This document shows, one piece after another, positions 6,941 through 17,110 of a DNA stretch of 59,133 nt; within the stretch, counting starts at the first letter, position 1; every line of letters begins with the position of its first letter. The position numbers and the translations under genes are program-made. The notes under the pieces are model-generated. The model ran no database searches and had not been told where the DNA came from. It saw only the letters and a list, made by a program, of their open reading frames with translations. The stretch lies in the NCBI RefSeq assembly GCF_021699195.1, contig NZ_SSXE01000033.1:1-59133 (forward strand), in the 5' to 3' direction. The DNA is from Nonomuraea sp. MG754425. GTDB lineage: Bacteria; Actinomycetota; Actinomycetes; Streptosporangiales; Streptosporangiaceae.

Positions 6941-7878
6941 CTGTCGCACCGGTCCGCCCCACCGCTCCCGCCCTAGCGCCGGAGCCCGTATGGTTCCTCG
7001 AACTCGAGCTCACCAACCGCTGCCAACTCGGCTGTATGCACTGCTACGCCGGTTCCGGCCCGGCAGAGGGAAGCGGTGAGATGACTCGCGCCGACTGGGA
7101 ACGCCTGCTGGCCACCGCCCCGGACGCCGGCATCAGGGTGGTCCAGTTCATCGGTGGCGAGGCGACTCTGCATCCAGACTTCCCGCATCTCGCCGAACGT
7201 GCCCTCGGGGCGGGACTGAAAGTGCAGGTGTACTCGAACCTGTACCGCGTCACGAACGCGCTCTGGGAGCTGTACTCCCGCCCGGACGTGACGCTGGCCA
7301 CGTCCTACTACAGCGACCTGCCCGCCGAGCACGACAGGATCACCGGCAGGAAGGGCAGCCACTCTCGCACTCGCGCCGCCGTCATCGAGGCCGTGAATCG
7401 CGGCATCCCGCTGAAGGTCGGCATCGTGGACTGCGGCGCACCGGGCCAGCGCGCCCGGGAGGCGCGCGAAGAGATGATCGCGCTCGGCGTCGCCCAGGTT
7501 CCGGCGCCCGACCGGATCCGTGGTGTCGGCCGTGCCGCCCAGGCCATGGGCATCGAGGCGAACGTGCACGAGCTGTGCGGGCGCTGCGGCAGCGGTCGTG
7601 CCGCCGTCTCGTGGGATGGTGACGTCCGCCCGTGCGTTCTGTCGAGGTTCCTGCCTTCGGCCGGGAACGTCCGGACCACTGCGCTGGCGCACATTCTCGG
7701 CGGTGCCGCCTGGAACGCACTGCTCGTTCAGGTCCCCCGCCGGCGCGAGCCGGACGAGGAGTGCAGGCCGGACTCGGACGGCAATGACTGCAGGCCGGCC
7801 GAGACGGTGTGCGAGGGTGACGCACTGGTCCTGCCCGAGCTCCCGGCGCGCTGTGACCGGCCCGGAGGTGGCGGATGA
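6937..7878 (+). CDS. Radical SAM protein with SPASM-like C-terminal cysteines
   Basis: The 313-residue protein starts at ATG 6937. The radical SAM cluster motif is C29-x3-C33-x2-C36 (NRCQLGCMHCYA), followed by the SAM-binding FIGGEATLHPDF. A C-terminal part has CGRCGSGRAAVSWDGDVRPC, typical of SPASM or twitch auxiliary-cluster domains, and then a second Cys group (ECRPDSDGNDC, TVCEG). Such enzymes usually modify ribosomal peptides or proteins. The stop overlaps the start of the methyltransferase gene by 4 bp (ATGA), so the two enzymes are made together. Substrate unknown; no classical precursor peptide is seen beside it. Confidence 0.88.
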   Translation: MTVAPVRPTAPALAPEPVWFLELELTNRCQLGCMHCYAGSGPAEGSGEMTRADWERLLATAPDAGIRVVQFIGGEATLHPDFPHLAERALGAGLKVQVYSNLYRVTNALWELYSRPDVTLATSYYSDLPAEHDRITGRKGSHSRTRAAVIEAVNRGIPLKVGIVDCGAPGQRAREAREEMIALGVAQVPAPDRIRGVGRAAQAMGIEANVHELCGRCGSGRAAVSWDGDVRPCVLSRFLPSAGNVRTTALAHILGGAAWNALLVQVPRRREPDEECRPDSDGNDCRPAETVCEGDALVLPELPARCDRPGGGG

Positions 7879-9035
7879 CGGGCGACGTCAGCGCATACTT
7901 CCTTATGAGCTGGAAGGACCACGCCCGAGCCCTGGCCGCGGCTGCCACCCCGCCCGGCTCTCGGTGGCGGGCACCCGTCGCCGCCACGCCGCGCCACACG
8001 TACGTCCCACGATGGTGGGAGCGGGAAGGCGGCGTGTGGGTGCTGCGGGACGGCGGAGCCGACCCGCAGGCGTGGCCGGCCGCCGCTTACCGCAACCGCA
8101 CGCTCGTCACTGGCGTCGGCGGCCTGCACGCTGACCACGCCACCCCTGCCGATCACCCCGTGGGCCGCCCGACCTCGTCATCGACGCTGCCCGGTCTCGT
8201 GGTGCAGATGTACCGGCACGCCTCGATAGACGACCAGTGCTCAGTGCTGGACGTGGGCACGGGCAGCGGATACGGGACCGCGGTCCTGTGCGAGCGCCTC
8301 GGAGCCGTCCGGGTCACCGCCGTGGACGTGGATCCGTACCTGAACGAGGCCGCGGCCGAGCGGCTGGGGGAGAACGGCCACGCGCCACGGCTGATCACCG
8401 CCGATGCGACGGGCCCGCTTGACGGGGTGTGGGACCGGATCGTCGCGATGGTGTCGGTCAGGACCGTGCCGTCCTCGTGGCTGGCCGCCCTGACGCCGGG
8501 CGGGCGGCTGGCGACCACTCTCGCCGGCATGGGCCTCGTCCTCACCGCCGAGAAACGGGAGGACGGCAGCGCGAGCGGCAGGGTCGAGCGCGACCGGGCC
8601 ATGTTCATGCGCGCTCGCGGCGGCCCCGCCTGCTCCCCGCACGACCCGGCGCTGCGCGCCCGCGCCCTCGCCGCGGACGGGGAGCAGATCGAGCGCGGCC
8701 GCTTCCCGGCGCTGGAGGTGGTCGAGGCGTGGGACGTGCGCACGATGTTGGAGATCATCGCACCCGGTGTTCAGCACCATTACGAGGAGAAGGGCGGCAC
8801 CCGGATCGCGATCATGACTCACGGGGACGGGTCGTGGGCGCGTGCCGTCGAACGCGACGGCGAGGTCGTCGTCCATCAGGGTGGGCCACGCCGTCTGCAC
8901 GATCTCCTGGACCAGGTGCGCGATCACTGGCTCGCGCACGGTGAGCTGCCGTTCCTGGGAGCGCGTGCCACGATCAGCCCCGAGGGGACGATCACGCTCC
9001 GGCGTGGCCGGTGGCAGGCCACCATCGGTCCCTGA
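7875..9035 (+). CDS. PCMT-like methyltransferase of the peptide-maturase type
   Basis: The 386-residue protein overlaps the radical SAM gene by 4 bp. The N-terminal part (about 30-110) has ATPRHTYVPRWW, AYRNRTLVTG and SSTLPGLVVQM, as in protein-L-isoaspartate methyltransferase relatives found in ATP-grasp and FxLD peptide systems. The SAM fold follows with VLDVGTGSGYG (motif I) and VTAVDVDP (motif II), then DRIVAMVSVRTVPSSW and TPGGRLATTL. The C-terminal 150 residues form an extra domain typical of this subgroup. Known relatives methylate Asp in modified peptides, leading to aspartimide. Here the partner is a radical SAM enzyme with no ATP-grasp ligase nearby. The substrate is unknown. Confidence 0.82.
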   Translation: MTGDVSAYFLMSWKDHARALAAAATPPGSRWRAPVAATPRHTYVPRWWEREGGVWVLRDGGADPQAWPAAAYRNRTLVTGVGGLHADHATPADHPVGRPTSSSTLPGLVVQMYRHASIDDQCSVLDVGTGSGYGTAVLCERLGAVRVTAVDVDPYLNEAAAERLGENGHAPRLITADATGPLDGVWDRIVAMVSVRTVPSSWLAALTPGGRLATTLAGMGLVLTAEKREDGSASGRVERDRAMFMRARGGPACSPHDPALRARALAADGEQIERGRFPALEVVEAWDVRTMLEIIAPGVQHHYEEKGGTRIAIMTHGDGSWARAVERDGEVVVHQGGPRRLHDLLDQVRDHWLAHGELPFLGARATISPEGTITLRRGRWQATIGP

Positions 9036-9063
9036 TGCGGTGAGTCCCGTCGCCGGGGTCGGG

Positions 9064-9276
9064 TCAGCGGCTTCCGCGTACCTGGAGGGCCGCCAGCAGT
9101 TCCTCGGACGCCTTGGTGATCGTCTCGACCGCGCGGTCGAACGCCTCCGCGTTGTGCGCGGCCGGCGCGCGGAATCCCGAGATCTTCCTGACGTACTGCA
9201 GCGCCGCGGCGCGCACGTCCTCCTCGGTCACGCTCTCGGTGTAGGGCGGCCGGAGGGTCTTGATGCTTCTGCACAT
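9064..9276 (-). CDS. DUF2277 protein
   Basis: The 70-residue protein matches the DUF2277 family almost end to end: MCRSIKTLRPPYTESVTEED, then AALQYVRKISGFRAPAAHN and a final amphipathic helix. The family is small, cytoplasmic and conserved in actinobacteria, with no defined function. It is the last gene of the minus-strand glyoxylate group, 4 bp after the IclR stop, so it is probably co-transcribed. Confidence 0.85.
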   Translation of the reverse strand: MCRSIKTLRPPYTESVTEEDVRAAALQYVRKISGFRAPAAHNAEAFDRAVETITKASEELLAALQVRGSR

Positions 9277-9280
9277 GCCG

Positions 9281-10021
9281 TCAACCGTAATAGCCGATGC
9301 GCTGACTTATCTCCTTCGCGCCTGCCGTCAGCAGCGCGCCCACCTCGGGCAGCCGGTCCCGGGTCAGCCGGTACGACGGCCCCGAGGCGCTGACCGCGGC
9401 CACCACCGACCCGTCGGAGCCCCTGATCGGCGCGGCCACCGCGTTCAGCCCCACCTCCAGCTCCTCGACCGTGGCGGCCCAGCCGCGCTCCCTGATCTCC
9501 GCCAGGCCCAGTTCGTCCGGGGAGGTGACGGTGTGCGGGGTGTAGCGCTCCAGTTCGGCGCCGAGCCGCAGCGCGCCGAAGGCCAGCAGCACCTTGCCGC
9601 TGGAGGTGGCGTGGGAAGGGGTGCGCTGCCCGACCCAGTTGTGGCCGCTGATCGCGGCGGGCCCGCGCACCTGGCTGACGTTGACCGTGTCGCCGCCCCG
9701 TGCCACCGCGATGTTGACGGTCTCGCCGATCTCCTCCGCCAGCCGCAGGCACACCTGGCGGCTCTCCCGCGACAGGTCGAGCTGGGCGGTGGCCGCCCCG
9801 GCCAGCCGTACGACGCCGAACCCGAGCCGGTAGCGCCCGCGATCGCCGCTCTGCTCCACCAGCCCGCCCTGCTCCAGGGCGGCCAGCAGCCGGAACGCGG
9901 TGGACTTGTGCACGTCGAGCCGGGCCGCCAGGTCCGTCACCCGGGTGGCCCCGTCGCGGGCCAGGATCTCCAGGATCGCGATGGCACGATCGACCGACTG
10001 AACCGACGTGCTGTTGCCCAT
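9281..10021 (-). CDS. IclR-family transcriptional regulator (copy 1)
   Basis: The 246-residue protein has an N-terminal winged helix (about 5-65, with VTDLAARLDVHKSTAFRLLAALEQ) and a C-terminal IclR effector domain (about 80-245). The effector part shows HNWVGQRTPSHATSSGKVLLAF and the late GSVVAAVSASGPSYRLT strand. IclR-type proteins sense small acids such as glyoxylate or pyruvate and control their catabolic genes. It ends the operon of malate synthase and glcDEF and is 17 bp downstream of a second IclR gene, so it may regulate this unit. Confidence 0.9.
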   Translation of the reverse strand: MGNSTSVQSVDRAIAILEILARDGATRVTDLAARLDVHKSTAFRLLAALEQGGLVEQSGDRGRYRLGFGVVRLAGAATAQLDLSRESRQVCLRLAEEIGETVNIAVARGGDTVNVSQVRGPAAISGHNWVGQRTPSHATSSGKVLLAFGALRLGAELERYTPHTVTSPDELGLAEIRERGWAATVEELEVGLNAVAAPIRGSDGSVVAAVSASGPSYRLTRDRLPEVGALLTAGAKEISQRIGYYG

Positions 10022-10038
10022 AGCGCAACAGAATAGCT

Positions 10039-10779
10039 CTAGCCCGCGCCCAGCTCGCCGCCGAACTCGGCAGCAATCTTCCGCATCCGCTCGGCCAGGT
10101 CGTCGCGGTCCAGCGTGTCGATCCGGCCGGCCGGCCCCGACACCGACATCGCGGCCACCACCCGCGTGCCGTCGCGCACCGGCACGGCCAGGCAGTGCAC
10201 ACCCAGCTCCTCCTCACCCAGGTCCATGGCGTAGCCGCGGCTCCTGACCGCGACCAGCTCGGCGAGCATGGCCGGCAGGTCGGTGATGGTGTTCGGGGTG
10301 CGGCGCGGCATGCCGGTGCGCTCGAAGACGGCCGTCGCCTCGGCGGCGGGCCGTCCGGCCAGCAGCACCTTGCCCACCGCCGTGCTGTGCGGCAGCACCC
10401 GCCGTCCCACCTCGGCGAACATCCGCAGCCTGCGCGGCGAGGGCGCCTGCGCCACGTAGACGACGAAGTCGCCCTCCAGCACGGCCAGGTTCGCGGTCTC
10501 GCCCGACAGCTCCACCATCCTGGCCAGGTACGGCTGCGCCCACGCCCCGACCATGCTCTCCGCGATCCCGCCCAGCCGGACGAGGCCGCCGCCCAGGGCG
10601 TAGCGCCGGTCGGACTCCTGGCGTACGTAACCGCGCGCGAGCAGGGTCTGCAGCAGCCGGTGGATCGTCCCGTACGGCAGGCCGGTGCGCGCGGCGATCT
10701 CCGACACGCCCGCCTCGCCGCCGTGCTCGGCCAGCGCCTCCAGCACGTCCAGCGCCCGTTCCACGGACTGGACGCTCAC
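10039..10779 (-). CDS. IclR-family transcriptional regulator (copy 2)
   Basis: The start is GTG at 10779; 246 residues. A winged helix (VSEIAARTGLPYGTIHRLLQTL) is followed by an effector domain with RRVLPHSTAVGKVLLAGRP and RVVAAMSVSGPAGRID. The two IclR proteins are the same length but differ in the helix and ligand-facing segments, so this is an old paralogous pair or separate acquisition, not a recent duplication. It starts 25 bp after glcF on the same strand. It may respond to glyoxylate or glycolate. Confidence 0.9.
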   Translation of the reverse strand: MSVQSVERALDVLEALAEHGGEAGVSEIAARTGLPYGTIHRLLQTLLARGYVRQESDRRYALGGGLVRLGGIAESMVGAWAQPYLARMVELSGETANLAVLEGDFVVYVAQAPSPRRLRMFAEVGRRVLPHSTAVGKVLLAGRPAAEATAVFERTGMPRRTPNTITDLPAMLAELVAVRSRGYAMDLGEEELGVHCLAVPVRDGTRVVAAMSVSGPAGRIDTLDRDDLAERMRKIAAEFGGELGAG

Positions 10780-10804
10780 CGGGCCTGCTCCGCCGCGCGG
10801 CCGG

Positions 10805-12007
10805 TCACAGGCTCACCCCGCGCAGGGAGGCGTCCAGCACCTCGGCGGTGTGCGCCACCCGGATCTGCCCGCCGCCGCGCCGCATGGCGGCGGCGATCTG
10901 CATCGTGCAGCCCGGGTTGGCGGAGACCAGCAGCTCCGCGCCGGTCGTGCCGACCGCCCTGGCCTTCCGGTCGCCGAGATCGCGAGCCGCCCCTGGCTGC
11001 AGCAGGTTGTACGTCCCCGCCGACCCGCAGCAGACGGCCGACTCGGGGATCTCCCGCAGCTCCAGCTCCGGGATCGCGCTCAGCAGCTCGCGCGGCTGCG
11101 CCCGCACCCCCTGGGCGTGCGCCAGGTGGCAGGCGTCGTGATAGGCGACGGTGAGCGGCAGCGGATGCCGCTTGGCCACGGGCCCCAGCTCGGCCAGGAA
11201 CTCCGACATGTCCATCACCCGGAACCCGGGCTCGTGCCCCAGCAGCTCGCCGTACTCCTTCATCGAGGATCCGCACCCGGCCGAGTTGACCACGACGGTG
11301 TCCACCCCGGCCCGCTCGAACACCCTGACCGTCCTGAGCGCCAGCCGCCTGGCCTGCTCGCCGCGTCCGGAGTGCACGCTGAGCGCCCCGCAGCAGCCCT
11401 GCTCGGGCGGGATCACCACGTCGCAGCCCTCCAGCGCGAGCACCCGCGCGGTGGCCGCGTTGACCTGGGGGAAGAACTCCCGCTGCACGCACCCGGTGAG
11501 CATCCCGACCACGGCGCGGCGCTCGCCCCGGGCCCGCACCACACGCGGCAGGCGTTGACGCCGCTCCACGCGCGGCGCCAGCCTCGCCATGGCGCCCAGG
11601 CTCGGGCTCACCCGGTCCAGGAACGGCGCCATCCGCTCGGCCAGCCACATCGTCGGCCGCAGCAGCCGCAGCCGCCGCGGGTAGGGGAACAGGCCGAACA
11701 CGACGCCGCGCACGGCCCGCTCGGCCGGCTCGCGCACGTGTTCCCGCTCCACCTCGACCCGGGTCTGCTCGATCAGCCGGTCGTACTGCACCCCGGAGGG
11801 GCAGGCGGTCACGCACGCCATGCAGCCCAGGCAGGCGTCGAAGTGCCCGGCCATCTCGGGTGTGATCGGGGTGCCCTCGACGTGCTGTTTCATCAGGTGG
11901 ATGCGACCGCGCGGCGAGTCCATCTCCTCGCCCCACAGCACGTACGTCGGGCACGTCGGCAGGCAGAACCCGCAGTGCACGCAGTCGTTGATGAGTTCCG
12001 GGTCCAC
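10805..12007 (-). CDS. glcF: Glycolate oxidase iron-sulfur subunit
   Basis: The start is GTG at 12007; 400 residues. Two 4Fe-4S binding motifs lie at the N-terminus: CVHCGFCLPTCP (Cys9-Cys19) and CLGCMACVTACP (about 59-69). Two cysteine-rich CCG domains follow, GCCGALSVHSG and VCCGSAGTYN. This is the GlcF architecture, which passes electrons from glycolate (or lactate) oxidised by GlcD/GlcE to the respiratory chain at the membrane. It starts one base after the glcE stop, so the three subunits are coupled. Confidence 0.93.
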   Translation of the reverse strand: MDPELINDCVHCGFCLPTCPTYVLWGEEMDSPRGRIHLMKQHVEGTPITPEMAGHFDACLGCMACVTACPSGVQYDRLIEQTRVEVEREHVREPAERAVRGVVFGLFPYPRRLRLLRPTMWLAERMAPFLDRVSPSLGAMARLAPRVERRQRLPRVVRARGERRAVVGMLTGCVQREFFPQVNAATARVLALEGCDVVIPPEQGCCGALSVHSGRGEQARRLALRTVRVFERAGVDTVVVNSAGCGSSMKEYGELLGHEPGFRVMDMSEFLAELGPVAKRHPLPLTVAYHDACHLAHAQGVRAQPRELLSAIPELELREIPESAVCCGSAGTYNLLQPGAARDLGDRKARAVGTTGAELLVSANPGCTMQIAAAMRRGGGQIRVAHTAEVLDASLRGVSL

Positions 12008-12008
12008 G

Positions 12009-13190
12009 TCAGATGCCTCCCACGAACCGTCCGGGAGACATCCTGCGTCCCGGATCGAACCGTTCCTTGACCCGCCGCATCAACGGCAGTGCGCTGACCT
12101 GCCCCCACCGGTCGAGCCCGGCGTGCGGCGCGGCCAGCACGTTCACCCGTCCCGCCGCGCGCAGCCGGGTCAGGGCGGCGGTCAGCTCGTCCTCGGCCAG
12201 CTCCCGGCGCGCCTCCAGCAGCACCCGCCCCGAGACGGCCGAGCCGCGCAGTGCCAGGCCGCCGGTCGCGGCCACCGCGTCGAGCACGGCCTCCAGGGCG
12301 GACGGCGGGAAGCGCACCTCGACCAGCACGTCGTCCCGCTCGATCAGCCCCCACCAGGAGGGCCGCTCCCCGGTGACGGAGCCCGCGCCGATCAGCTCGC
12401 GCAGCGCCTCGGCCCTGGGGCCGGCCGCCGTGCCCTCCACCAGCGCCGCCAGCCTGAGCGGCCCGGCCGGGTCGGGCCAGTCCACCTCGACCGCGCTCGG
12501 CTCGGCCTGCGCGGCGGCGAGCCGGGCCGCGACCGGCGCCACGTCGGCGCGCCGCAGCTCCGCGACCGCCCACCTGCGCTCCGCGGGCAGCGGGTGCAGC
12601 CGGAACGTGGCCTCCGCGATCACGCCGAGGGTGCCGTACGAGCCGGTGAACAGCTTGCCCAGGTCGTAGCCCGCGACGTTCTTGACCACCTTGCCACCGG
12701 AGTGGGCGACGGTGCCGTCCGCCAGCACGACGGTGATGCCGATGAGCAGGTCGCGGGCGGTGCCGTAGCGGAAGGAGCGCGGGCCGGGGAGCCCGGCCGC
12801 CAGAGTGCCGCCGACCGTCGAGTCGTCGGCGAACGGCACGTCGAGCGCCAGTTCCTGCCCCTTGGCGGCGAGCGTCGCGGCCAGCGTGCCCATGGTCACC
12901 CCGGCCTGCGCGCGGACCACGAGGTCGCCCGCCGCGTGCTCCGGCACCTCGTTCATGCAGCACAGGTCGAGCAGCACGTCGCACCGCTCGGGCGGCAGGC
13001 CCCAGTGCAGCTTGGTGCCGCCGCCCGCGGGCACCACCGCGAGGTCCCGCTCGGCGCAGGCCCGCAGCACGGCGGCGATCTCCTCGACCGTCTCCGGCAG
13101 CGCGACCCAGCGCGGCGGCACGCCGCCCACGGCGTCGTCCTCGCCCGCGTCCCTGACCGTCACCCCGCAGGCCGAACCCAGGCTGCTCAA
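12009..13190 (-). CDS. glcE: Glycolate oxidase FAD-binding subunit
   Basis: The start is read as TTG at 13190, overlapping the glcD stop as TTGA, with GGCGGAG 5 bases upstream; this gives 393 residues. The longer frame upstream would overlap glcD by over 100 bp. The FAD-binding PCMH fold shows VPAGGGTKLHWG, then DVPFADDSTVGGTLAAG and GGKVVKNVAGYDLGKLFTGS, as in GlcE. It lacks the complete C-terminal oxidase domain of GlcD, as expected for GlcE. It forms a complex with GlcD and GlcF oxidising glycolate to glyoxylate. The product call is secure; the TTG start is inferred. Confidence 0.9.
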   Translation of the reverse strand: MSSLGSACGVTVRDAGEDDAVGGVPPRWVALPETVEEIAAVLRACAERDLAVVPAGGGTKLHWGLPPERCDVLLDLCCMNEVPEHAAGDLVVRAQAGVTMGTLAATLAAKGQELALDVPFADDSTVGGTLAAGLPGPRSFRYGTARDLLIGITVVLADGTVAHSGGKVVKNVAGYDLGKLFTGSYGTLGVIAEATFRLHPLPAERRWAVAELRRADVAPVAARLAAAQAEPSAVEVDWPDPAGPLRLAALVEGTAAGPRAEALRELIGAGSVTGERPSWWGLIERDDVLVEVRFPPSALEAVLDAVAATGGLALRGSAVSGRVLLEARRELAEDELTAALTRLRAAGRVNVLAAPHAGLDRWGQVSALPLMRRVKERFDPGRRMSPGRFVGGI

Positions 13191-14626
13191 AACTGCTCCG
13201 CCTCTCCCGACTCGACCAGCGGATGCACGCCCTTGCGCACCCCGGGCACCTCGCCGCACAGGCGCGGCGTGGGGAACACCTTGCCGGGGTTCGCCAGCCC
13301 CCGGGGGTCGAACGCGCACCGGACGAGCTGCATGGTGTCCAGGTCGTCCGCGCTGAACATCTTCGGCATATATCGCGATTTGTCCACCCCGACCCCGTGC
13401 TCACCCGTGATCGAGCCGCCATGCTCGACACACAGGTCGAGGATCGCGCCCGAGACCACCTCGGCCCGCTCGCCCGCCCCCGGCTCGCCGTCGTCGAACA
13501 GCACCAGCGGATGCAGGTTCCCGTCGCCCGCGTGGAAGACGTTGGCCACCCTGATGTCGTGCTCCGCCGACAGCCGATCGATGGCGGCCAGCACGGCGGG
13601 CAGCGACGTGCGGGGGACCACGCCGTCCTGGACGATGTAGGACGGGCTGATGCGCCCGACCGCCGCGAACGCCGACTTGCGGCCCTTCCAGATCGCCGCG
13701 CGCTCGGCCTCACCTGCCGCCACACGCAGCTCGAACGCGTCCGCGCAGATCTCCCTGAGCCGGTCGAACTGCCGCTCGACCGCCGCGGCCGGCCCGTCGA
13801 GCTCCACGATCAGCACCGCGCCCGCGCCCTCGGGGTAGGAGCAGGCCACCGCCGCCTCGGCCGCCTCGATGGCCAGCGCGTCCATCATCTCGATCGCGGC
13901 CGGCACGATGCCCGCCCCGATGATCGCCGAGACCGCCAGCCCGCCCTGCTCGATGCTCTCGAACGCGGCCAGCACCGTGGTCACGGCCTCCGGCGCGCGG
14001 CTCAGCCGTACCGTGATCTTGGTGGCGATGCCCAGCGTGCCCTCCGACCCGATGAACGCCCCCAGCAGGTCGTAGCCGGGGTCCATCCGGTCGAGCGTGA
14101 CCAGGTCGCCGTCCGGCGTGACGATCTCGCACGCCTCGACGTGGTTGACGGTGAACCCGTACTTGAGGCAGTGGGCGCCGCCGGAGTTCTCCGCGACGTT
14201 GCCGCCGATCGAGCAGACCTGCTGGCTGGACGGGTCGGGCGCGTAGTAGTAGCCGCGCTCGCGGACGGCCTCGGTGATGGCCAGGTTCGTCACGCCGGGC
14301 TCCACGACCGCGCGGCGGTCGGCCAGGTCGATCTCCAGGATCGCGCGCATCCTGGAGGTGACGATCAGCACGCCGTCCTCGCGCGGGAGCGCGCCCCCGG
14401 ACAGGCCCGTGCCGGAGCCCCTGGCCACGAAGGGCACGCCGTGCTCGGCGCACAGCCGTACCACCTGGGCGACCTGCTCGGCCGTGCCGGGCAGCACGAC
14501 CACGCCGGGGGTCGCCCGGTGGTAGGTGAGGCCGTCGCACTCGTACGTGCGCAGCCGCACCGGATCGGTGATGACCGAGTCGTCGGGCAGAAGCGCACGC
14601 AGGGCCGCTACCAGCTTGTTCATCAT
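13187..14626 (-). CDS. glcD: Glycolate oxidase, FAD-linked catalytic subunit
   Basis: The start is ATG at 14626 (a second ATG follows directly at 14623); 479 residues. The FAD PCMH domain has PFVARGSGTGLSGGALP, then SIGGNVAENSGGAHCLKYG and a GSEGTLGIATKITVRL segment. The C-terminal FAD-oxidase domain has FHAGDGNLHPLVLF and EHGGSITGEHGVGVDK, which carry the flavin-facing His and catalytic residues. It oxidises glycolate, or possibly D-lactate, to the keto acid. It begins 8 bp after the malate synthase stop, so the glyoxylate made can be condensed with acetyl-CoA at once. Confidence 0.93.
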   Translation of the reverse strand: MMNKLVAALRALLPDDSVITDPVRLRTYECDGLTYHRATPGVVVLPGTAEQVAQVVRLCAEHGVPFVARGSGTGLSGGALPREDGVLIVTSRMRAILEIDLADRRAVVEPGVTNLAITEAVRERGYYYAPDPSSQQVCSIGGNVAENSGGAHCLKYGFTVNHVEACEIVTPDGDLVTLDRMDPGYDLLGAFIGSEGTLGIATKITVRLSRAPEAVTTVLAAFESIEQGGLAVSAIIGAGIVPAAIEMMDALAIEAAEAAVACSYPEGAGAVLIVELDGPAAAVERQFDRLREICADAFELRVAAGEAERAAIWKGRKSAFAAVGRISPSYIVQDGVVPRTSLPAVLAAIDRLSAEHDIRVANVFHAGDGNLHPLVLFDDGEPGAGERAEVVSGAILDLCVEHGGSITGEHGVGVDKSRYMPKMFSADDLDTMQLVRCAFDPRGLANPGKVFPTPRLCGEVPGVRKGVHPLVESGEAEQF

Positions 14627-14634
14627 CCGGCTGG

Positions 14635-16212
<1,578 letters not shown>

Positions 16213-16224
16213 GGGACCTCTCTC

Positions 16225-16262
16225 TTTCCACTCTATGGAAAACGAGTTCTGGATTATGGAAA
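16225..16262 (-). promoter_or_regulatory. TTTCCA inverted and direct repeats, IclR-like operator
   Basis: TTTCCA (16225-16230) and TGGAAA (16236-16241) form a perfect inverted repeat with a 5-base spacer, and a further TGGAAA lies at 16257-16262, 21 bp from the previous one (two helical turns). Classical IclR operators are built from TGGAAA/TTTCCA half-sites. The cluster is 13-50 bp upstream of the malate synthase start. Confidence 0.6.
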
Positions 16263-16369
16263 CGAACGTACTCTTGTGGCGCTCAGGGGTCAAAGGTGCG
16301 GGTTCACTCGGGGAGTCTTCGGGGTGATCCCGGATGCGGACGGCGCGCCCCCGCGTACAGGATCTGCCC

Positions 16370-17062
16370 ATGAAGACGATCGCGGTCGCGGGCGGGCTGC
16401 TGGCCTCCGCCATCCTGTTGTCAGGGTGCGGCATCGCCGGCATCGCCGGGCCCAACAGCGAGGAAAGCACGTCCTACCAGGTCACGGAGAAGATCGCCAA
16501 GCTCAAGCTCAGCAGCCAGGCGGGCGATTCCGTGATCACCGAGACCGACGGCGCCGCCGTGCGCGTCGTCGAGACCCTGCAGTGGCACGGTGACGAGAAG
16601 TCCAAGCCCGAGCACAAGGTCGAGGGCGGGACGCTGGTCCTGACCGACACCTGCTCGGACGGCTGGATGGGGTGCAGCGTGCACTACAAGATCGAGGTGC
16701 CCAAGGGGACCCCCGTCGAGCTGGACGCCGGCTCGGGCAACCTCACGCTGCGTGACCTCACCGGCGACATCAGCGTGCGCATCGGCTCCGGTGATGTGGA
16801 CGGCGCCGGCCTGGCGAGCAGAAAGGTGGTCGCCGACGCCGGAGCGGGCAACATGGAACTCAAGTACGCCACCGCGCCCCAGGACGTCGAGCTGAAGGCC
16901 GGCTCCGGTGACATCGACGTCGTCGTCCCCGACGGCGCCTACGCCGTCCGGACCAAGGTGAACTCGGGTGAGGCGAGCGTGGAGGTCAGGAACGACGCCG
17001 CCGCGCCGAACAAGATCTCGCTGACCGCGGATTCCGGGAACGTCACCGTGAAGCCCGCTTGA
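16370..17062 (+). CDS. DUF4097-type lipoprotein
   Basis: The ATG at 16370 (MKTIAVAGG) with AGGA upstream is preferred to the upstream in-frame ATG; 230 residues. Lipobox LLSGC puts the lipid anchor at Cys20. The rest is a beta-solenoid repeat typical of DUF4097: alternating short strands with Gly-Ser turns ([47 protein letters not shown]). It is probably an outer-face surface protein with structural or envelope-stress roles. It is divergent from malate synthase. The hflX promoter -35 overlaps its stop codon. Confidence 0.82.
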   Translation: MKTIAVAGGLLASAILLSGCGIAGIAGPNSEESTSYQVTEKIAKLKLSSQAGDSVITETDGAAVRVVETLQWHGDEKSKPEHKVEGGTLVLTDTCSDGWMGCSVHYKIEVPKGTPVELDAGSGNLTLRDLTGDISVRIGSGDVDGAGLASRKVVADAGAGNMELKYATAPQDVELKAGSGDIDVVVPDGAYAVRTKVNSGEASVEVRNDAAAPNKISLTADSGNVTVKPA

Positions 17063-17092
17063 CAGAGTGTGGAACCACCTGGATAACCAGGT
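17059..17092 (+). promoter_or_regulatory. hflX promoter with a palindrome over the -10
   Basis: TTGACA (17059-17064), a 17-bp spacer and GATAAC (17082-17087) form a good sigma-70 type promoter, predicting a start near 17094. The -10 lies in the centre of the perfect inverted repeat ACCTGG-ATAA-CCAGGT (17077-17092), a likely operator or short terminator stem. Confidence 0.6.
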
Positions 17093-17110
17093 GTTCGAGC
17101 CGTGGATGTC

